Source: JBBDMW01 sp040878005 (lineage in GTDB: Bacteria; Chloroflexota; Dehalococcoidia; Lucifugimonadales; Lucifugimonadaceae). Taken from it: a DNA stretch of 64,000 nt. The position numbers and the translations under genes were made by a program. Of this stretch, positions 17,856-26,747 are shown one piece after another (the first letter of the stretch is position 1; each line of letters begins with the position of its first letter). The notes under the pieces are model-generated. The model was not told where the DNA came from. It searched no databases and saw only the letters and a program-made list of their open reading frames with translations. The stretch is from contig JBBDMW010000036.1 of NCBI GenBank assembly GCA_040878005.1, forward strand, positions 24,729 to 88,728. Reading direction: 5' to 3'.

Positions 17856-20660
17856 ATGCCTGAGCCAACCGGAAATGCGGTCAAACAGGCTAATGCAGCC
17901 GGGCAGTCAATCTGGCTCGACATGATCAGCCGGGAGATGATTGCATCTGGCGAACTCAATCGCCTGGTGGAGCTTGGCATCAGTGGTGTGACTTCAAACC
18001 CCACCATCTTCGAAAAGGCCATGGCTGAAGGGGCATCGTACGACGATGCCCTCGCACTGTACGCCGAGGCGGGTGGCGACGCGGGCCGCGCGTTCGAAGG
18101 CCTGGCCGTCGAGGATATCCGAAACGCTGCCGACGTTTTGCGGAAAGTTTATGAACGCACCGGCGGTGAAGACGGCTTTGTCAGCATCGAAGTCAGTCCC
18201 ACGCTGGCTCACGACACGGACGCCACCATCGAAGAAGGCCGTCGCCTGTTTTCGTCCATAGACCGCCCGAATGTCATGGTCAAGGTGCCCGGTACCCCGG
18301 AGGGCATGCCAGCCATCCGCACCCTGATCAGCGAAGGCGTGAACGTCAACGTCACCCTCTTGTTCTCCCTGGACGCCTACCGGAATGCTGCGAAAGCATA
18401 TATAGATGGCCTACAGGCCTATGTTGCCTCCGGTAAGGGCTCTCCTGAACGGGTGGCGTCGGTGGCATCGTTCTTCGTGAGCCGCGTTGACTCCTCGGTT
18501 GACAAGCTGCTGGACGAGGCAAAGAAAAGCGGCAGAGCCGATGATGTGGACCACCTAAAGGGAAAGATAGGCATTGCCAACGCCAAGCTGGCGTACGCAG
18601 AGTTCCAGCGTATTTTCGACGGTGACGGATTCTCCAGCCTGGCGGAACGCCGGGCCCAGAGGCAGCGCCCACTGTGGGCGTCTACAAGCGTGAAGAATCC
18701 GGAGTACCCGGACACGATGTACATGGACAACCTCATAGGGCCATACACGGTCAACACTATTCCGCCTGCAACATTGACCGCGTTCCTGGAGCAAGGGAAT
18801 GTTCGGGAAACCATCACGAAGGATGTTGATGAGGCCCGGGCCCAGGTGGCGGAACTGGAGCGGGTGGGCATTTCCCTGGATACCGTCACTGATGAGCTGC
18901 TAAAGGCAGGCGTGAAAGCGTTCGCAGACTCGTACAAGAGCCTCTTGGACGGCATTGAAATGAAGCTGGGCAGGCTTGAGAAAACCCAGAAAATTCGTGG
19001 AATGGCCTCGTTCGGGGATGATAAGAAATCGGTTGACAGCGAGCTTTCAAGGCTTCAATCAGAGGCTATAGCCGGGCGGATTTGGCGCAGAGATGCCAGT
19101 GTCTGGCCTGAGCCCGCTCCAGGCGGAGCGTTGGCGAAAGATCGGCTGGGCTGGCTGTCTCTTGCAGATCAACTGCCAGACCTGGCGAGTGAGCTCTCAA
19201 CCTTCGCTGCCGAAGTGCGAGACGAAGGTTTCACTGACGCGGTACTGCTCGGCATGGGAGGCAGCAGCATGTCAGCGGAAGTGTTGAGAGTCCTGGTTGG
19301 CTCTCAACCGGGCTGGCTGAACCTGCACGTCCTGGACACCGTCCACCCAGTCACCATTCAGACCGTGACCGATGGCCTGGATATGAACACCACGCTGTTC
19401 TTGGTTTCCAGCAAGTCTGGCACCACCATTGAGCCGCTAACCCTGGAGAAACATTTCCGCACAGCGTTGACCGCTGCAGGCGTATCCAATGCACCCGCGC
19501 ACTTTGTGGCCGTGACAGACCCTGGCTCTACGTTGTCAGAGCGGGCCAGGGCCGGAGAATTCCGCCGTGCTTTTGAGGCGCCGCCAGATGTGGGCGGGCG
19601 GTACTCTGCACTGTCAGTGTTCGGCATGCTCCCGGCCGCACTCATGGGCCTGAACCTTGAACACGTGGGAGCTTCCGCCCGTGCCATGTCGGAAGCCTGC
19701 CGCGACAACGGTGCGGACAACCCTGGGCTATGGATGGGTGCGGCTCTTGGCAGTCTGGCTGCGGCTGGACGTGACAAGGTAACGCTGCTCACTTCTCCTG
19801 GCATGGAACGGCTGGGACTGTGGATAGAACAGTTGCTGGCAGAGTCCACCGGTAAGAACGGCAAAGGGCTGATTCCCGTTGCCGGCGAACTACGATATGA
19901 CGCGGTCAACTACTTCAGTGACCGGCAATTTGTCTATGTGCGTCTTGCCGGCGCTGACAACGCGGGCATGGACGCGCTGGCTGATGATCTACAGAAAGAC
20001 GGCCATCCAGTTGTTCGGATTGAACTGCCGGATCTTGATGCGCTCGGCGGCGAGTTCTTCCGATGGGAATTCGCCACGGCGGTGGCGGCCAACCGGCTGG
20101 AAGTGAATCCGTTTGATGAGCCAGACGTAAATTCAGTTAAGGACAGGACCAGAAAGGCACTAGGTAACGGGGTTATTTCTCACAACGTGTCAGACGCGAC
20201 CCTTGGCGATTCACTGGACCTGCTGCTAGGTTCGCAGGACTCTAGCGATTACGTCGCCATCTCAGCTTTCCTGCCGGAATCAGAAGATTTGACGGTCGCG
20301 TTCGGGAGGCTTCGCGAAGCCATAACGCGGCGCACCGGCATGGCTACTACGTTTGGCTACGGCCCTCGGTACCTGCATTCAACCGGGCAACTGTACAAGG
20401 GCGGCCCCGACTCGGTAATCCAAGTCGTGATCGTCGACAATCCTAACCAGGATGTAACAGTTCCGGGGGAAAACTATACGCTCGGAGCGTTAAGCTACGC
20501 GCAAGCGGTGGGAGAAGTGGAAGAGATGAAGGGCCGTGGACGTCGTGCCGCGATTGTGTCTCTGAGCGGAAACTACATGGAAACGATTGACAGCCTGGTG
20601 ACGGAGTGGGGCGAGTCGCCCGAGCTTCCATCAGGTGAACCGGGAATATTCAATGGTTGA
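17856..20660 (+). CDS. tal-pgi: Bifunctional transaldolase / glucose-6-phosphate isomerase fusion
   Basis: This 934-residue fusion joins two steps of sugar phosphate metabolism. The N-terminal part (about 1-375) is transaldolase, with SNPTIFEKAM and a Schiff-base Lys near residue 142 in VMVKVPGTPEG. The C-terminal part (about 400-934) is phosphoglucose isomerase-like, with LLGMGGSSMSAEVLR near 461 and SSKSGTTIEPL near 516, the sugar-phosphate sites of the SIS fold. Such fusions are known in several bacteria, including Chloroflexota and Cyanobacteria. It follows rpiB after 159 bases that hold no gene, and its last codons overlap the next gene by 8 bases, so the two are translationally coupled. 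Confidence 0.95.
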   Translation: MPEPTGNAVKQANAAGQSIWLDMISREMIASGELNRLVELGISGVTSNPTIFEKAMAEGASYDDALALYAEAGGDAGRAFEGLAVEDIRNAADVLRKVYERTGGEDGFVSIEVSPTLAHDTDATIEEGRRLFSSIDRPNVMVKVPGTPEGMPAIRTLISEGVNVNVTLLFSLDAYRNAAKAYIDGLQAYVASGKGSPERVASVASFFVSRVDSSVDKLLDEAKKSGRADDVDHLKGKIGIANAKLAYAEFQRIFDGDGFSSLAERRAQRQRPLWASTSVKNPEYPDTMYMDNLIGPYTVNTIPPATLTAFLEQGNVRETITKDVDEARAQVAELERVGISLDTVTDELLKAGVKAFADSYKSLLDGIEMKLGRLEKTQKIRGMASFGDDKKSVDSELSRLQSEAIAGRIWRRDASVWPEPAPGGALAKDRLGWLSLADQLPDLASELSTFAAEVRDEGFTDAVLLGMGGSSMSAEVLRVLVGSQPGWLNLHVLDTVHPVTIQTVTDGLDMNTTLFLVSSKSGTTIEPLTLEKHFRTALTAAGVSNAPAHFVAVTDPGSTLSERARAGEFRRAFEAPPDVGGRYSALSVFGMLPAALMGLNLEHVGASARAMSEACRDNGADNPGLWMGAALGSLAAAGRDKVTLLTSPGMERLGLWIEQLLAESTGKNGKGLIPVAGELRYDAVNYFSDRQFVYVRLAGADNAGMDALADDLQKDGHPVVRIELPDLDALGGEFFRWEFATAVAANRLEVNPFDEPDVNSVKDRTRKALGNGVISHNVSDATLGDSLDLLLGSQDSSDYVAISAFLPESEDLTVAFGRLREAITRRTGMATTFGYGPRYLHSTGQLYKGGPDSVIQVVIVDNPNQDVTVPGENYTLGALSYAQAVGEVEEMKGRGRRAAIVSLSGNYMETIDSLVTEWGESPELPSGEPGIFNG

Positions 20661-21591
20661 GAACCACACCGACGCACCACAATTGTTCATGATCGGCGCC
20701 GACCACCGGGTTGACTTCTGCAAAGACCTGGTCGGCAGCAAGGACACCCCGACGGCCGAGGAGCGGGAGCAGGCTGCCACGCTCAAGCGCGTGGTATTCG
20801 ACGGGCTTGTCTCGGCCATAGAGTCCGGCCTGCCCAAGTCGCAGGCCGCTATCTGGACTGATCCAGACATTGGCGAAGGCGTGCTTCTCCGGGCCAAGGC
20901 TATGTCCCTTGGCACAGCCGCTTCTGTTGAGAATCCAGGTAACGGTCTGGGGCTCAGTGATGTGTCTGGCGCGTGGGAAGCAATAAACCGCTTGGATACC
21001 ACGTTTGCGGCTGCTCGCATCTCCTACAATTCCGGGGCTCCTCTCGCCGAGCGCGAGGCGTCCCAGGCTCAACTCAGGGCGCTCACGGAACGCTGCCGCG
21101 AGAGCAACCGGCAACTGCTAATTGAACTCACCCCCGTCCCGACAAAGCGACAACTCGAAGAGTACGGCGATGAGTCCGTCCAGTCGGTTCTGCTGATAGA
21201 AGGCATCCGTCAGTTGCAGGATGCCGGTGTAGAACCCCAGGTGTGGGCGTTTGAGCCACCGGCTGAACGCAAAGCCGCTGCCACAATCACGGCGCAGGCA
21301 TATGTGGACGACCGGACGTCCGTAACGGTTCTCTTCATGGTTGGATCGGATCCGGACCCAGACCGCATCACGGTCGGCCCCCGTAGGTCTGAACGTGCTG
21401 TCGCTAGACTTGCCGCCCGCACAACCGGCGTAGGGGGCCTATTGATCGGACCCCAGGCGTACTTTGGGCAGTTGGCCCGTCTACAGCAGGGTGCCAAAGA
21501 GCACGATGAGGCAGCGTCCGGCATAGCGTCGCATATCAGGAAGCTGTGGGAGTTGTTTGTCGAAGCCCGCCACACTTCAGACGTCACCTAG
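20653..21591 (+). CDS. DUF2090-like putative sugar-phosphate aldolase (TIM barrel)
   Basis: About 312 residues. The N-terminal phrase MIGADHRVDFCKDL resembles the ADHR opening of DUF2090 barrels, found fused to IolC kinases and related to LacD-type aldolases. Later stretches (QAAIWTDPDIGEG, RQLLIELTPVPT, PQVWAFEPP, LLIGPQAYFGQLA) fit a beta/alpha barrel with alternating strand ends. I chose ATG 20653, which overlaps the tal-pgi stop; a GTG at 20635 is possible. Coupling to tal-pgi and its position before gnd and zwf suggest a role on a sugar phosphate. Family assignment is from recall of motifs, and the activity is not established. Confidence 0.6.
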   Translation: MVENHTDAPQLFMIGADHRVDFCKDLVGSKDTPTAEEREQAATLKRVVFDGLVSAIESGLPKSQAAIWTDPDIGEGVLLRAKAMSLGTAASVENPGNGLGLSDVSGAWEAINRLDTTFAAARISYNSGAPLAEREASQAQLRALTERCRESNRQLLIELTPVPTKRQLEEYGDESVQSVLLIEGIRQLQDAGVEPQVWAFEPPAERKAAATITAQAYVDDRTSVTVLFMVGSDPDPDRITVGPRRSERAVARLAARTTGVGGLLIGPQAYFGQLARLQQGAKEHDEAASGIASHIRKLWELFVEARHTSDVT

Positions 21592-21713
21592 CCAGCGGCA
21601 ACTCCCGGTCCACACTTGACGAACGTCCAATGCATCTTCACAGGCCGCATACGGCGGATCCTTGACGCGTCCTGTGACCATCACGAACAACAGACATCGC
21701 AGTCCACTGGAGT

Positions 21714-22481
21714 ATGCCGGCAGACATGGTGATACAGGCATTCATCTTTGATCTTGACGGGACTCTAGTCGAAACTGAACAACTCAAGGCACACGCATAT
21801 GCTGCCGTGGCGCAGGAACTCCTGGGACTTGATGCGCCTGATGATCGTGCGGTTGAGCTGTACGAGAGCGTGGTTGGAACAACTGACGAAGGAGTGGCAA
21901 ATGCAATGATAGCCGCCCTCGGGCTTGCTCCTGCTCTCGCCGCTCAAGCTGCGCCAATCGACAACGAGCAACCGTGGCAGACACTGCACCGGCTGCGGAT
22001 GCATGCCTACCAGGAGCGGTTCGGCACGCCGCAAGGCATACGCCAGCGCATGCACCGGCATAACGTGGACCTGGTGAAGGAGCAACGAGCCGCCGGGCGG
22101 CGAGTCGCAGTCGCTACGTCGTCATTCACCGATGAGGCGCGTCGAGTCCTTTGCATACTGGGCATACTGGATGATCTTGAAGATGTGGTGGGACGGGAAC
22201 AGGTCACACATCCAAAACCTCACCCAGAGATCTACCTTGCAACAATGGAACGCCTGGGTGTCGCGCCCCACGAGACAGTGGTCATAGAAGATTCTCCCGT
22301 GGGAGTCACGGCAGCGGAAGCGGCTGAAACCCACTGGATTTGCGTCGCCAACCAGTGGACTGCCGAGCCATTGCGGCAAAATCCAGCCATTGATCAGCAG
22401 TGGGTTGTCTACGACCCTGCCGACCTTCACACGGTGGTGGAGAAGCGAATGGCGTTCGCAAGCTATCGCCCTGGCGAGTAA
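21714..22481 (+). CDS. HAD-superfamily phosphatase/phosphomutase (CbbY/beta-PGM-like)
   Basis: About 251-255 residues of the haloacid dehalogenase superfamily. Motif I is FDLDGTLVETE (nucleophile Asp and general acid Asp), motif II is AVATSS, and motif IV is VIEDSPVGVTAAEAA. A helical cap lies between motifs I and II, as in beta-phosphoglucomutase and sugar-phosphate phosphatases. ATG 21714 is close to GGAG; an in-frame ATG at 21726 begins the conserved part. It lies within the pentose phosphate cassette, so dephosphorylation or isomerisation of a sugar phosphate is likely. It has no feature that would identify it as the missing 6-phosphogluconolactonase. Confidence 0.88.
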   Translation: MPADMVIQAFIFDLDGTLVETEQLKAHAYAAVAQELLGLDAPDDRAVELYESVVGTTDEGVANAMIAALGLAPALAAQAAPIDNEQPWQTLHRLRMHAYQERFGTPQGIRQRMHRHNVDLVKEQRAAGRRVAVATSSFTDEARRVLCILGILDDLEDVVGREQVTHPKPHPEIYLATMERLGVAPHETVVIEDSPVGVTAAEAAETHWICVANQWTAEPLRQNPAIDQQWVVYDPADLHTVVEKRMAFASYRPGE

Positions 22482-22532
22482 GCTGCGGGTCGCGCTATTC
22501 ACCTCACATATACACCGGAGGGTTACAGGCAG

Positions 22533-23441
22533 ATGCAGCTTGGCATGGTGGGACTTGGCCGTATGGGTGGATCCATGGCAACTCGGTTGCTGAAGGCAGG
22601 TCATGGAGTAACGGTTTTCGATTTGAACCCAGAGGCTGTGGAGGCTGTATCTGCCGCCGGAGGCACTCCAGCATCTTCGCTGGACGATCTGGTGTCCCTG
22701 CTGGATGCACCTCGTACGGTCTGGGTTATGGTGCCCTCCGGCGACATCACTGAGAGCACGGTTGGCGATCTATCTCGCCTGTTGTCGTCCGGCGATACGT
22801 TAATCGATGGCGGCAACTCCAACTACAAGGACTCGCAGCGCCGAGCCGCGGCTATTGCCAAAGAGGGAATCGACTACCTCGACGCAGGCACCAGCGGCGG
22901 AGTGTGGGGACTGGACAACGGGTACTGCCTCATGGTGGGCGGCCCACGAGAAGCCTATGATCGCGCCCTGCCCATACTGAAGGCGCTGTCACCGGATGAA
23001 GGCGGCTGCATGCATACCGGACCAAGCGGCTCAGGGCACTACGTGAAAATGGTTCACAACGGCATCGAGTACGGCCTGATGCAGGCTTACGCTGAAGGTT
23101 TCGAGCTACTGGCGGCCAAGAAGGAATTCAACCTTGACCTCGCCGAAATAGCAGAGACATGGCGACATGGAAGCGTCGTCAGGTCCTGGCTGCTGGACCT
23201 GTCAGCAGATGCATTTCGAGAAGATCCCAGGCTCGAATCTCTCTCCTCGTACGTCGAAGACTCTGGTGAAGGCCGGTGGACCGTTGACACATCAGTGGAA
23301 CTGGCTGTTCCTACCCCGGTCATCACGGCTGCGCTGCACGCCAGGTTTCGCTCAAGGCAGCCAAACCCACTGGGGGGCAGGATGCTCGCCGCCCTGAGGA
23401 ACCAGTTTGGCGGACATGCAGTGAGGAGCGCTGATGAGTAA
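22533..23441 (+). CDS. gnd: 6-phosphogluconate dehydrogenase, decarboxylating (short type)
   Basis: This 302-residue enzyme converts 6-phosphogluconate to ribulose 5-phosphate and CO2 with reduction of a nicotinamide cofactor. It has the Rossmann GLGRMGGSMA at the N-terminus, IDGGNSNYKDS, and the catalytic Lys172 in GHYVKMVHNGIEYG. At about 300 residues it belongs to the short form, many members of which prefer NAD, rather than the 470-residue form. GGAGGG precedes the ATG by 10 bases. Its stop overlaps the start of zwf by 8 bases, coupling the two oxidative-branch enzymes. Confidence 0.96.
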   Translation: MQLGMVGLGRMGGSMATRLLKAGHGVTVFDLNPEAVEAVSAAGGTPASSLDDLVSLLDAPRTVWVMVPSGDITESTVGDLSRLLSSGDTLIDGGNSNYKDSQRRAAAIAKEGIDYLDAGTSGGVWGLDNGYCLMVGGPREAYDRALPILKALSPDEGGCMHTGPSGSGHYVKMVHNGIEYGLMQAYAEGFELLAAKKEFNLDLAEIAETWRHGSVVRSWLLDLSADAFREDPRLESLSSYVEDSGEGRWTVDTSVELAVPTPVITAALHARFRSRQPNPLGGRMLAALRNQFGGHAVRSADE

Positions 23442-24885
23442 CCCTCCAACAGACCGCACAACGATAGTCATTTTCGGTGCGTCGGGAGACCTCACGAAGA
23501 GAAAACTGGCACCCGCCCTATTTCATCTTTATACGAGCGGCGTACTGCCGGAATATTGCAGGTTCATCGGTGTCGCTCGTTCGGAATTTTCCGATGATGA
23601 GTTTCACGAGCACCTCAGGGACGGCGTGACAATTGACTCGGGCCAAGAAGACGAGTGGAACCGCTTCGCTCAAAAAATCGAGTACTACCGGGGTCACTCC
23701 AATGATCCGGAATCGCTCCGTGGGCTGGATGAGCACATCAGGGATGGCCAGGGCAGGAACGGACACGACAACCGCATTTACTACCTGGCACTTGCACCGT
23801 CCCTTTACGAAGACACACTTGCGGCACTTGGCGAGACGGGGCAACTGGATGAATCTACGGGCTATCGACGCGTAGTAATCGAGAAACCCTTCGGGACAGG
23901 CTTGCAGAGTGCGCGGGCCCTAAATGACGTGGTGCATTCCGTGCTCGATGAGAACCAGGTCTACCGGATAGATCACTACCTCGGCAAGGACACGGTTCAA
24001 AACCTACTGGTGTTCCGCTTCGCCAACACCATATTCGAGCCTATTTGGAACCGGCATTACGTGGACCACGTCCAGATATCTGTGTTGGAGAAGCTCGACA
24101 TCGAAGGTCGCGGTGACTACTACGACCATACCGGTGTCATTCGAGACATGTTCCAGAGTCACCTCCTACAGCTACTGGCGCTGGTTGCCATGGAGCCGCC
24201 TGCCAAGGCCGGATCAGAGGCGCTGCGTGACGAAAAGGCAAAGGCGCTGGTATCGGTCCGGCGTCATACGCCTGAGACAGCCGCCAACGAGTCGGTGCGT
24301 GGGCAGTACATCGGCTACCGGGACGAGAAAAACGTCGCAAAGGATTCAGAGACCGCCACGTTCGGCGCAACCCGCATGTTCGTGGACAACTGGCGGTGGC
24401 AGGGTGTTCCGTTCTTCCTGCGCTCCGGAAAGGCCCTCGGCAGGAAGGCGACTGAGATCGTGATTCAATTTCGGCCGCCTCCACACTCCATATTCCAGAT
24501 ACCTGAAGGGACTTCACTAACCCCGAACGCTCTGCACGTTTCAATACAGCCGGAAGAGGGTGTGCATCTCACAGTGGAGAACAAGACGCCGGGCGCCCGT
24601 ATGAGTGTGCGCTCACAGGAGTTGGAATTTCATTTCGCTCCGCATGAGATTCGGGATGCGTACGAACGGCTGCTGCTGGATGCCATACAGGGCGACGCTT
24701 CGCTTTTCACACGCAGCGATGAAATAGAACTGTCGTGGGAGATTGTGGACCCCTTTATCAAGGCGTGGGAAGGCTCAGCAGCGTCACCTTTGATCCCCTA
24801 CCATCCGGAGTCCTGGGGACCTGATGAAGCGGACGCTTTGCTGGGACCGGACCGCCACTGGATGGTGCATCGCCGCTCGTCATGA
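23434..24885 (+). CDS. zwf: Glucose-6-phosphate 1-dehydrogenase
   Basis: This is a 483-residue, standard-length enzyme of the first oxidative step, making 6-phosphogluconolactone and NAD(P)H. The N-terminal nucleotide motif is GASGDLTKRKLAPALF. The catalytic signature RIDHYLGK carries Asp180-His181 and the substrate Lys. EKPFGTGLQSA and PFFLRSGKAL are also conserved. It overlaps gnd upstream and an 81-residue ORF downstream (ATGA overlap). No opcA or pgl gene follows, unlike many zwf operons. Confidence 0.97.
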   Translation: MSNPPTDRTTIVIFGASGDLTKRKLAPALFHLYTSGVLPEYCRFIGVARSEFSDDEFHEHLRDGVTIDSGQEDEWNRFAQKIEYYRGHSNDPESLRGLDEHIRDGQGRNGHDNRIYYLALAPSLYEDTLAALGETGQLDESTGYRRVVIEKPFGTGLQSARALNDVVHSVLDENQVYRIDHYLGKDTVQNLLVFRFANTIFEPIWNRHYVDHVQISVLEKLDIEGRGDYYDHTGVIRDMFQSHLLQLLALVAMEPPAKAGSEALRDEKAKALVSVRRHTPETAANESVRGQYIGYRDEKNVAKDSETATFGATRMFVDNWRWQGVPFFLRSGKALGRKATEIVIQFRPPPHSIFQIPEGTSLTPNALHVSIQPEEGVHLTVENKTPGARMSVRSQELEFHFAPHEIRDAYERLLLDAIQGDASLFTRSDEIELSWEIVDPFIKAWEGSAASPLIPYHPESWGPDEADALLGPDRHWMVHRRSS

Positions 24886-25127
24886 GTCGTCATGATCCGG
24901 TGCCCGCCCCGCCTGACATCAGTGGACTTGATGTAAAAATGCTCTCTGTCAGTGAGCTTCGTGAGTGGCATGAGAAACTGGGCCGCTGGCTGGCCGAGGC
25001 GGAATCCGCTCCCCTTGCAACCGCACCGAATGACGATGTCGTGGATGAGATACGCACAGCACTGGTCGATATATCCCGTGAGCGGGCAGAGCGCCAGGGC
25101 GATGAGCGTGCTCCAAGGGGCGGCTGA
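24882..25127 (+). CDS. Small hypothetical protein coupled to zwf
   Basis: This is an 81-residue acidic-basic protein of unknown function. Its ATG overlaps the zwf stop codon in an ATGA arrangement, the best evidence that it is translated. The middle part (about residues 18-68) looks like an amphipathic helical hairpin (VSELREWHEKLGRWLAEAE and VVDEIRTALVDISRERAER). There is no signal peptide or membrane segment. It may be an assembly or regulatory partner of glucose-6-phosphate dehydrogenase, but nothing in the sequence proves that. Confidence 0.6.
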   Translation: MSRHDPVPAPPDISGLDVKMLSVSELREWHEKLGRWLAEAESAPLATAPNDDVVDEIRTALVDISRERAERQGDERAPRGG

Positions 25128-25143
25128 CGGCCCAACTAAGACC

Positions 25144-26664
25144 TCAGAACCCCGGCTCGCCCAGGATCGCCCGGTAAAGTTCCCGCTGCCGGTCTAGCGC
25201 CTCACCGTACACCTCACGCAGGTCCGGTCTGGGATCATAAATGCGAACGATATCTGTAGTGTGGGCATCCAACTCCGGCCACACTCCCAGCGCGTGCAGC
25301 GCAAGGATGGCTGACCCGCGGCTCGTCTCCTGGGATTCACCTGAAATGCCTATCTGCGACTGCATGACGTCCGCGATGGTCTGGAGCCAGTAGTCGGAGC
25401 CGTGGATGCCACCTCCGCTGGCAACAATAACCGGGTCCTTTCCAGCCAATGGAAGCAGCAGGCCTGCCACCAGGGCAAACCTGTAGGCAACCGCTTCCAT
25501 GCATGCTTGCAGGATGTCGATTGGCCTGGTGGAGATTCGTATTCCCCTGAACGTTCCGCTGGCTGCTGTCGACCAACCGATGCTTCGTTCGCCGGCTATG
25601 AACGGCAACACCGAGATACCGTGGCCATCAGGCTTGAGTTTCTTCAGTTCATCTTCAACCTTGTCCGCCGGTGGCAGCCGTAATGTTTCCTGGGTCCATT
25701 CGAGAATGTTCCCCCCTTCGCTGAACGATCCTCCCAGTAGCGTGCTATCGGTGCCCAGGCAATATGCCCATAGTCCACGTGGCACATCAGGTGTTTGACC
25801 ATGCAGTAGGAGCCGCAATGCGCCGGTCGTACCAACGGTGAGAGCTATTCGTCCGGGCGTAACGCAGCCAGTTCCAACGTTGACGGCAGCACCATCACCC
25901 ACAGCAAGGAAAAACGGTTTGTCAGCCAAATCTGGCCAACGCCCGGCAAATTCAGAAGACAGGCCGGAAACCGGATCGTCATGAGACGCCAGTGGGGGCA
26001 GCATGTCTTTTTCGACACCCAGGTGACCCAGCAAGCCACGATCCCACGCCAGTTTGCGGCGGTTTAGCATTCCGCTCCATGACGCAACGGAATAACTGGC
26101 AGGAACGTCTTGCCGGGCGAACCATCCGGAGTAGATATAGGTGGGCAGGTCCACCCATCGATAAACCTTGGCCGCCGTGTCCGGATCAGTGCGTTGAAGC
26201 CAACGGATACGGCCCGGGACGTAGGAGGTGTGCTGTGGGCACCCAGTCCTGTCATAAACAGCCCGCACATCAAGCTCGCGCCGAAGCGCCTCAACGTCCG
26301 CGGCCGAACGGGAATCTGCGTATGTGTAGACAGGTGTGACCGGCCTGCCCTCCTGATCTACGCCCAGGATGGTGCTGGCCATACTGTCGGCACCGACGGC
26401 CGCTATTTGATCTTTGAACTTGCCTGACTGGGCAAGGACAGAGTCCACAACTCGCCCTACGGCCTCTTGTATTTCTTTGGCTGACTGCTCGGAGGTGCCG
26501 TCCGAGGCGACTGTCTGCTCATTCGGCTCCCTGGCACTGGTGCCTTTGACGGCTCTTGCTCTGGCATCATAGAGTCCACCTTTTATGGATGAACTGCCGA
26601 TGTCGATTACCAGGATGAACGGTGATTCATAGTCTCCGCTGCCTGGCGGGCCTGATCCTGACAT
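25144..26664 (-). CDS. FGGY-family carbohydrate kinase (gluconokinase/xylulokinase-like)
   Basis: This is a 506-residue sugar kinase of the FGGY fold. The N-terminal phosphate-binding motif is VIDIGSSSIKGGLYD; GADSMAS and YTYADSR-type blocks follow. The ATP-side signatures are ALTVGTTGALRL and VIVASGGGIHGSDYWLQTIADV. The family has gluconate, xylulose, glycerol and other kinases; placement facing the gnd-zwf genes makes gluconokinase attractive, because it would deliver 6-phosphogluconate directly to Gnd. I chose ATG 26664 with GGGAG 5 bases upstream, rather than 26703. It converges on the pentose phosphate cassette. Confidence 0.88.
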   Translation of the reverse strand: MSGSGPPGSGDYESPFILVIDIGSSSIKGGLYDARARAVKGTSAREPNEQTVASDGTSEQSAKEIQEAVGRVVDSVLAQSGKFKDQIAAVGADSMASTILGVDQEGRPVTPVYTYADSRSAADVEALRRELDVRAVYDRTGCPQHTSYVPGRIRWLQRTDPDTAAKVYRWVDLPTYIYSGWFARQDVPASYSVASWSGMLNRRKLAWDRGLLGHLGVEKDMLPPLASHDDPVSGLSSEFAGRWPDLADKPFFLAVGDGAAVNVGTGCVTPGRIALTVGTTGALRLLLHGQTPDVPRGLWAYCLGTDSTLLGGSFSEGGNILEWTQETLRLPPADKVEDELKKLKPDGHGISVLPFIAGERSIGWSTAASGTFRGIRISTRPIDILQACMEAVAYRFALVAGLLLPLAGKDPVIVASGGGIHGSDYWLQTIADVMQSQIGISGESQETSRGSAILALHALGVWPELDAHTTDIVRIYDPRPDLREVYGEALDRQRELYRAILGEPGF

Positions 26665-26747
26665 GACATCTCCCAACTGCCTGACTCCCGCGATAAGCGG
26701 CAACTGTACCGCCGGGCCGTTCGACCCGCCGATTCACGCCTGCATAA

